Source: CBDCKR01 sp964572045 (GTDB taxonomy: Bacteria > Gemmatimonadota > Gemmatimonadetes > Longimicrobiales > Gaopeijiaceae). Taken from it: 64,000 bases of DNA. A program made the position numbers and the translations under genes. Within the stretch, counting starts at the first letter, position 1, and each line of letters begins with the position of its first letter. Of this stretch, positions 60,914 through 64,000 are shown piece by piece. The stretch lies in NCBI GenBank assembly GCA_964572045.1, contig CAZNEI010000009.1, positions 6,445-70,444 on the forward strand, in the 5' to 3' direction. The notes beneath the pieces are model-generated. The model saw nothing but the letters and a program-made list of their open reading frames with translations, searched no databases and was not told the origin of the DNA.

Positions 60914-62398
60914 TCAGTTCCCTTGCCAGCGATCCACCACGTCGGCGCTCTCGGGCCCGATCCTGCCTTCCACTGCGCGGCGAAGCACCTCGACGTCGTA
61001 CAGTTGGCCGGCCTTCATCACGTAGCGGCCATGACGCGTCGCGCGGACGTCCGCGGTGGGATCGCCGTACACGACGTAGAGGTCCGCGAGTTTGCCGTTC
61101 TCGAGGCTGCCCAGCTGGTCGCTGACCCATAGGGCGCGCGCGCCGTTGATCGTTGCCGCCTTCAGCACGGCGACGGGCGGGATGCCGATCTCCTGCAGCG
61201 TCAGCAGCTCACCCGGCAGCTCCGCTCCCCGGAGGCCGGTGTCGGTTCCGGTGGTCATGAGGCGTCCTCCGCCCATGTCGTAGAACGCCTTCACCGCCCG
61301 CCTCTGGTAGGCAAAGATCTTCGCGTAGGCATCCGCCTCGCCCCCTCCGCCCGCCTCCGGCGCCTGCTCGGCACGTAACCGTCGCACGTACGGAGTATAG
61401 TACCTGTCCCGGTCGAACCAATTGAGGTCCACGCCCTCCTGCAGAAGGGTGGCACGCCCGAAGAGCAAGCTCGTGCTGTCGTAGTAGACGTTGTGGTCCA
61501 AATAGAGCCGGACCCATGCGTCGAAGGCCGGAGTACCAGGCTCGGCCGATCCGGCGAAGAGAATCGTCGGCGGCACGAACGTGTGTTCGATCCGGTCGAT
61601 TCCCCGCAGAATCGCGTCCCGGTACTCGACGTCGTCGGAGCGATTGTCGTAGCTGTAGATGTGGCCGGTCGTGGAGAGGCCCAGCCTATGGGCTTCATCC
61701 ACGATCACGCTCAATTCCTCGGGGCTGGACTGCTTGATCTTGACGCTCTTCATGCCCGCGTGCGTCCAGGCCCGCACACGTCGGCGGATCTCATCTTCGG
61801 TGATGTCGTTCGGCCACAGTTCGCAGTCGTCCCTGTATGTGAGGGCTCCCGGACACTCGTTGCGTGCGTTGCCGAAGTAAGGACCCGAGCTGAAGATCCT
61901 CGGGCCCAGCTGCTCTCCCCTGTCGATGCGCCATCGAGCCTGCATGAGGCGCTGCGCCGGCTCGGTGGCGCCGGCCGGGTAGGTCGACGTCACTCCATGG
62001 GCGAGATGAAGGACCGGGACGTACGTCAGTTCGTCGACCGACTCCGACCCCGCCAGGCTCATCCGGTAGTGCGCATGAAGGTCGAACAACCCTGGGATGA
62101 TCGTCTCTTCGTCCGCCAGATCGACCACGTGCGCGCCCTGAAGGTCGTACGCGTCCAGGCCGCCCCGCACCTCGATCAACTTCCCCCCCCGGACGAGGAT
62201 GCCCTCGTTCGGTATCCGGAACTCCCCGACCCCGTCGAACAACCAGCCGCCCCGGATCACCACAGCCTGTCCCGGTTGCGTCAGGCGCCCGGTATCGACG
62301 GGAACCTGCCCCCAGAGCGGCGGGACTCCCCACCCGCCCTGATTCCCGATCGACGCCGTCCACACGATCAAGGCGATCATCCGAGCTCTGATCAACAC
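60914..62398 (-). CDS. Exported amidohydrolase (imidazolonepropionase-like), copy 2
   Basis: A 494-aa paralogue of the downstream gene (59374-60912); the two align through most of their length. Metal ligands: GLFDLHAHYRM, then Lys in VKIKQSSPEELSV, His in LSTTGHIYSYDN, His in IDRIEHTFV and Asp in TTGTDTGLRG. Signal peptide-like N-terminus ends near GQVPVD. GTG start at 62398 is well supported by GGAGG 5 nt upstream. Compared with copy 1 the active-site His of the third strand changes from HLHNYEG to HIYSYDN, so substrate preference may differ. First gene of the operon copy 2-copy 1, possibly with the M28 gene. Confidence 0.92.
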   Translation of the reverse strand: MLIRARMIALIVWTASIGNQGGWGVPPLWGQVPVDTGRLTQPGQAVVIRGGWLFDGVGEFRIPNEGILVRGGKLIEVRGGLDAYDLQGAHVVDLADEETIIPGLFDLHAHYRMSLAGSESVDELTYVPVLHLAHGVTSTYPAGATEPAQRLMQARWRIDRGEQLGPRIFSSGPYFGNARNECPGALTYRDDCELWPNDITEDEIRRRVRAWTHAGMKSVKIKQSSPEELSVIVDEAHRLGLSTTGHIYSYDNRSDDVEYRDAILRGIDRIEHTFVPPTILFAGSAEPGTPAFDAWVRLYLDHNVYYDSTSLLFGRATLLQEGVDLNWFDRDRYYTPYVRRLRAEQAPEAGGGGEADAYAKIFAYQRRAVKAFYDMGGGRLMTTGTDTGLRGAELPGELLTLQEIGIPPVAVLKAATINGARALWVSDQLGSLENGKLADLYVVYGDPTADVRATRHGRYVMKAGQLYDVEVLRRAVEGRIGPESADVVDRWQGN

Positions 62399-62785
62399 GC
62401 TGTCCTCCGTCCCCCGGTCCCGGAGCTGGGCTTGCCACGCGTGCGGTCCTCACCCACGAGAGCTGAATGTGGCCCGCGCTTCGCGGCAGGAACAGGTCGA
62501 CGACCGGGTCGGCCGATGTCAGCGCGCGGCCAGTAACGCCGGCAGCAGGATCCCCGGAGTCCAGATTGTGCGGCGGCAGAAGGGCTCGTACTATCCGAGA
62601 ACGCATGGAAAGGGAAGGCCTCCGCCGAGTCAAGACCGCCGGTCAGTGCCGGGGGGCGGTGTGGCAATCGGCGTCGCGGGTACGACCTCCGCTCCACCCC
62701 TCCCCATAGCGTATGCGGGGATGGGACCCTCCCATCATCCGGAACCTGAGAGGCCCGTGAGAACCCTGCTCGGACGAGTCGAATC
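62399..62785. other. Divergent intergenic region, no gene seen
   Basis: 387 bp between divergent genes. Two adjacent small hairpins lie near its right end (62702-62720 and 62720-62736). No gene supported. Confidence 0.5.
62702..62736 (+). promoter_or_regulatory. Two adjacent hairpins upstream of the cyclase-fold gene
   Basis: First stem CCCCATA-gcg-TATG(c)GGGG (62702-62720), then GATGGGA-ccc-TCCCATC (62720-62736), ending 49 nt before the ATG at 62786. They may sit in the 5' untranslated region and influence expression. Confidence 0.35.
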
Positions 62786-63952
62786 ATGAGACCCTTGAGT
62801 GCCGCCCTCGTGCTGTCGGTTGGAATCCCACTCCTCGCCTGTGAGCTGCAAGCGCAACAGGAACGTGATCACCGGTTATATCAGTACCAGTTCGGCGAGA
62901 TCTCAATTCCACCGGCTTCTGCAGATGAGCCCGTGGCGGACGTCCTGTCCGTCGAGCGGGCGGTCGCCTACCTGGAGGGCGGAGCCAAGGCGTGGGCAAA
63001 CGACCGCGGGTGTGTCTCGTGCCACACGACGGGTTGGTACGGGATCCTCCGTCCGCAGCTCGCAGAGAGCCTTGGCCCCCCCGATGCGGCCTTCCGCGCC
63101 TTTCTCGAGGAGCGTCTGGAGGAGAGGCTCACCGAGGACCGGGAAGAGCTCGAGCAGGGAGCGAACCCCGCGGGGGTCGTGCACCTGGCCACGTCGCTGG
63201 CGTCTTGGGACGCGTATGTGGATCAGCGGTTGTCTCCAGAGACCGAGCAGGCCCTTGAGCTGATGTTCAGCCTCCAGCTCGACGACGGGGACTGGCACTC
63301 CCTGGAGACCTGGCCGCCGTTCGAGTCAGACGCCTTCCAGCTCGCAACCGTCGCGGCGATGGGCGTGGGCATGGCTCCGGGATGGCTGGAGCGGGCGACT
63401 TCTCCCGAGCTGCAAAGGGGGATAGCGAGCCTGCGGGCCTACCTGGAGGGGGTGGCTCCGCCGCATGACTACGCCCGTGTTGCCCTGCTCTGGGCGGACC
63501 AATATCTACCGGGAATCATCAGTCCGGAAAGGAAGCAGGCCGTCGTCGAGATGATCTTGGACCGTCAGCGCCCGGACGGGGGTTGGTCGATCCGCTCGTT
63601 CGCCGAGCCCGAGCAGTGGGGACGTGGGAACCGTGCGGAACGCTTGCGCGCGGAGGAGGGCTTCGGCGATCCACCGAGTGACGGCCACCAAACAGGCTTG
63701 GCCGTCGTCGTGCTTTCGTCCGCGGGGCTAGAGCCAACGCACCCGGCTGTGCAGAGAGGCCTCGAGTGGCTCCGGCGGAACCAGAGAGAGTCGGGTCGCT
63801 GGTGGACGAAGTCACTGAATACCGAAACATGGCACTTCATCACCTATAGCGGCACGCTCTACCCGGTAATGGCGCTGGCCGTGACAAGCTCCATGCCGAA
63901 TCTCGCGCCAGCGCAGGGCGAGGAGGGTCTCCCCGACGGTCCTCGCCCCTAG
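62786..63952 (+). CDS. Squalene-cyclase-like alpha/alpha-barrel protein with a haem c motif
   Basis: A 388-aa exported protein. Signal peptide with a possible LLAC lipobox or cleavage near LQAQ. Early in the mature chain lies RGCVSCHTTGWYG, a CxxCH motif that would bind one haem c. The rest contains helical repeats seen in prenyltransferase/squalene cyclase-fold proteins: a QW-like block LQLDDGDWHSLETWPPFESD, DRQRPDGGWSIRSFAE, and NQRESGRWWTKSL, each with a GxW core. The cyclase DxDD acid is not visible, so it is not a squalene-hopene cyclase. Similar CxxCH plus cyclase-fold proteins are known in Planctomycetota and related phyla, function unknown. Ribosome site is weak. Confidence 0.88.
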   Translation: MRPLSAALVLSVGIPLLACELQAQQERDHRLYQYQFGEISIPPASADEPVADVLSVERAVAYLEGGAKAWANDRGCVSCHTTGWYGILRPQLAESLGPPDAAFRAFLEERLEERLTEDREELEQGANPAGVVHLATSLASWDAYVDQRLSPETEQALELMFSLQLDDGDWHSLETWPPFESDAFQLATVAAMGVGMAPGWLERATSPELQRGIASLRAYLEGVAPPHDYARVALLWADQYLPGIISPERKQAVVEMILDRQRPDGGWSIRSFAEPEQWGRGNRAERLRAEEGFGDPPSDGHQTGLAVVVLSSAGLEPTHPAVQRGLEWLRRNQRESGRWWTKSLNTETWHFITYSGTLYPVMALAVTSSMPNLAPAQGEEGLPDGPRP

Positions 63953-64000
63953 CAGTCCGTGGATAAAGTCCATCCCGCGAGGTCTTTGGGAGTGAGTTAA

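Overview
The window is high-GC DNA (hand count of 4561-4620: 43 of 60 bases G+C) packed with long genes, with no rRNA, tRNA, CRISPR array or insertion sequence that I can see. The gene families point to a Gram-negative, aerobic, peptide- and amine-consuming heterotroph. They include a SusC/SusD TonB uptake pair, lipoproteins, DUF1800/DUF1501 partners, a very large BNR/VPS10-type beta-propeller lipoprotein, an S9 peptidase, M28 and M81 peptidases, imidazolonepropionase-like amidohydrolases, a DUF2723 membrane protein and PQQ/cytochrome c quinoproteins. This set is typical of Gemmatimonadota and related deep lineages. That placement is inference; no marker gene fixes it.

Layout. 0-12 kb holds housekeeping and metabolic genes: a YyaL-type thioredoxin-domain protein, a fused 2-oxoacid dehydrogenase E1 alpha/beta, a MoeB/ThiF-rhodanese fusion, a DUF2723 membrane protein, an alpha/beta hydrolase, and a divergent ornithine cyclodeaminase/FAD amino-acid oxidase pair. 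12.3-16.8 kb is an Lhr helicase. 16.9-17.6 kb is an NTF2-like lipoprotein with an acidic Met-rich repeat. 17.6-27.4 kb, all on the minus strand, is the most interesting block: a DadA/SoxB-like FAD oxidoreductase, a PQQ-cytochrome c dehydrogenase, a GntR/FadR regulator, then a tight run of a GlnT-type glutamine synthetase (GMAS-like), the three-part N-methylglutamate-synthase-type glutamate synthase (MgsA, MgsB, MgsC) and an unrecognised 138-aa protein. 27.9-37.1 kb holds a quinone-oxidoreductase-like MDR protein, a broken S9 peptidase gene, the BNR lipoprotein, an SDR and an APC amino-acid permease. 37.4-42.5 kb holds DUF1501, DUF1800 and an MlrC-type M81 peptidase.

43.1-50.2 kb has a small lipoprotein and an operon that joins SusC, SusD and a second PQQ-cytochrome dehydrogenase, paralogous to the one at 24-26 kb. 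It looks like an import-and-oxidise unit. 50.8-54.7 kb is a lower-GC module of a Ser/Thr dehydratase-like enzyme, an ornithine cyclodeaminase-like enzyme and a divergent aminotransferase, resembling parts of hydroxyectoine (EutB/EutC) or beta-hydroxyaspartate (BhcB/BhcD) pathways. 54.8-57 kb has an SDR, a second dehydratase paralogue and the 3' remnant of an FAD amine oxidase. 57.2-64 kb has an M28 peptidase, two tandem amidohydrolases and a terpenoid-cyclase-fold protein with one haem c motif.

The common theme is capture and oxidation of amines, amino acids and peptides: two ornithine cyclodeaminase relatives, two dehydratases, two DAO-type flavoenzymes, an aminotransferase, an amino-acid permease, a GS/GOGAT-like amine-assimilation set and several peptidases. 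PQQ biosynthesis, E2/E3 of the oxoacid complex and N-methylglutamate dehydrogenase subunits are not in the window. Gene decay is visible at two places (S9 peptidase; FAD oxidase remnant).
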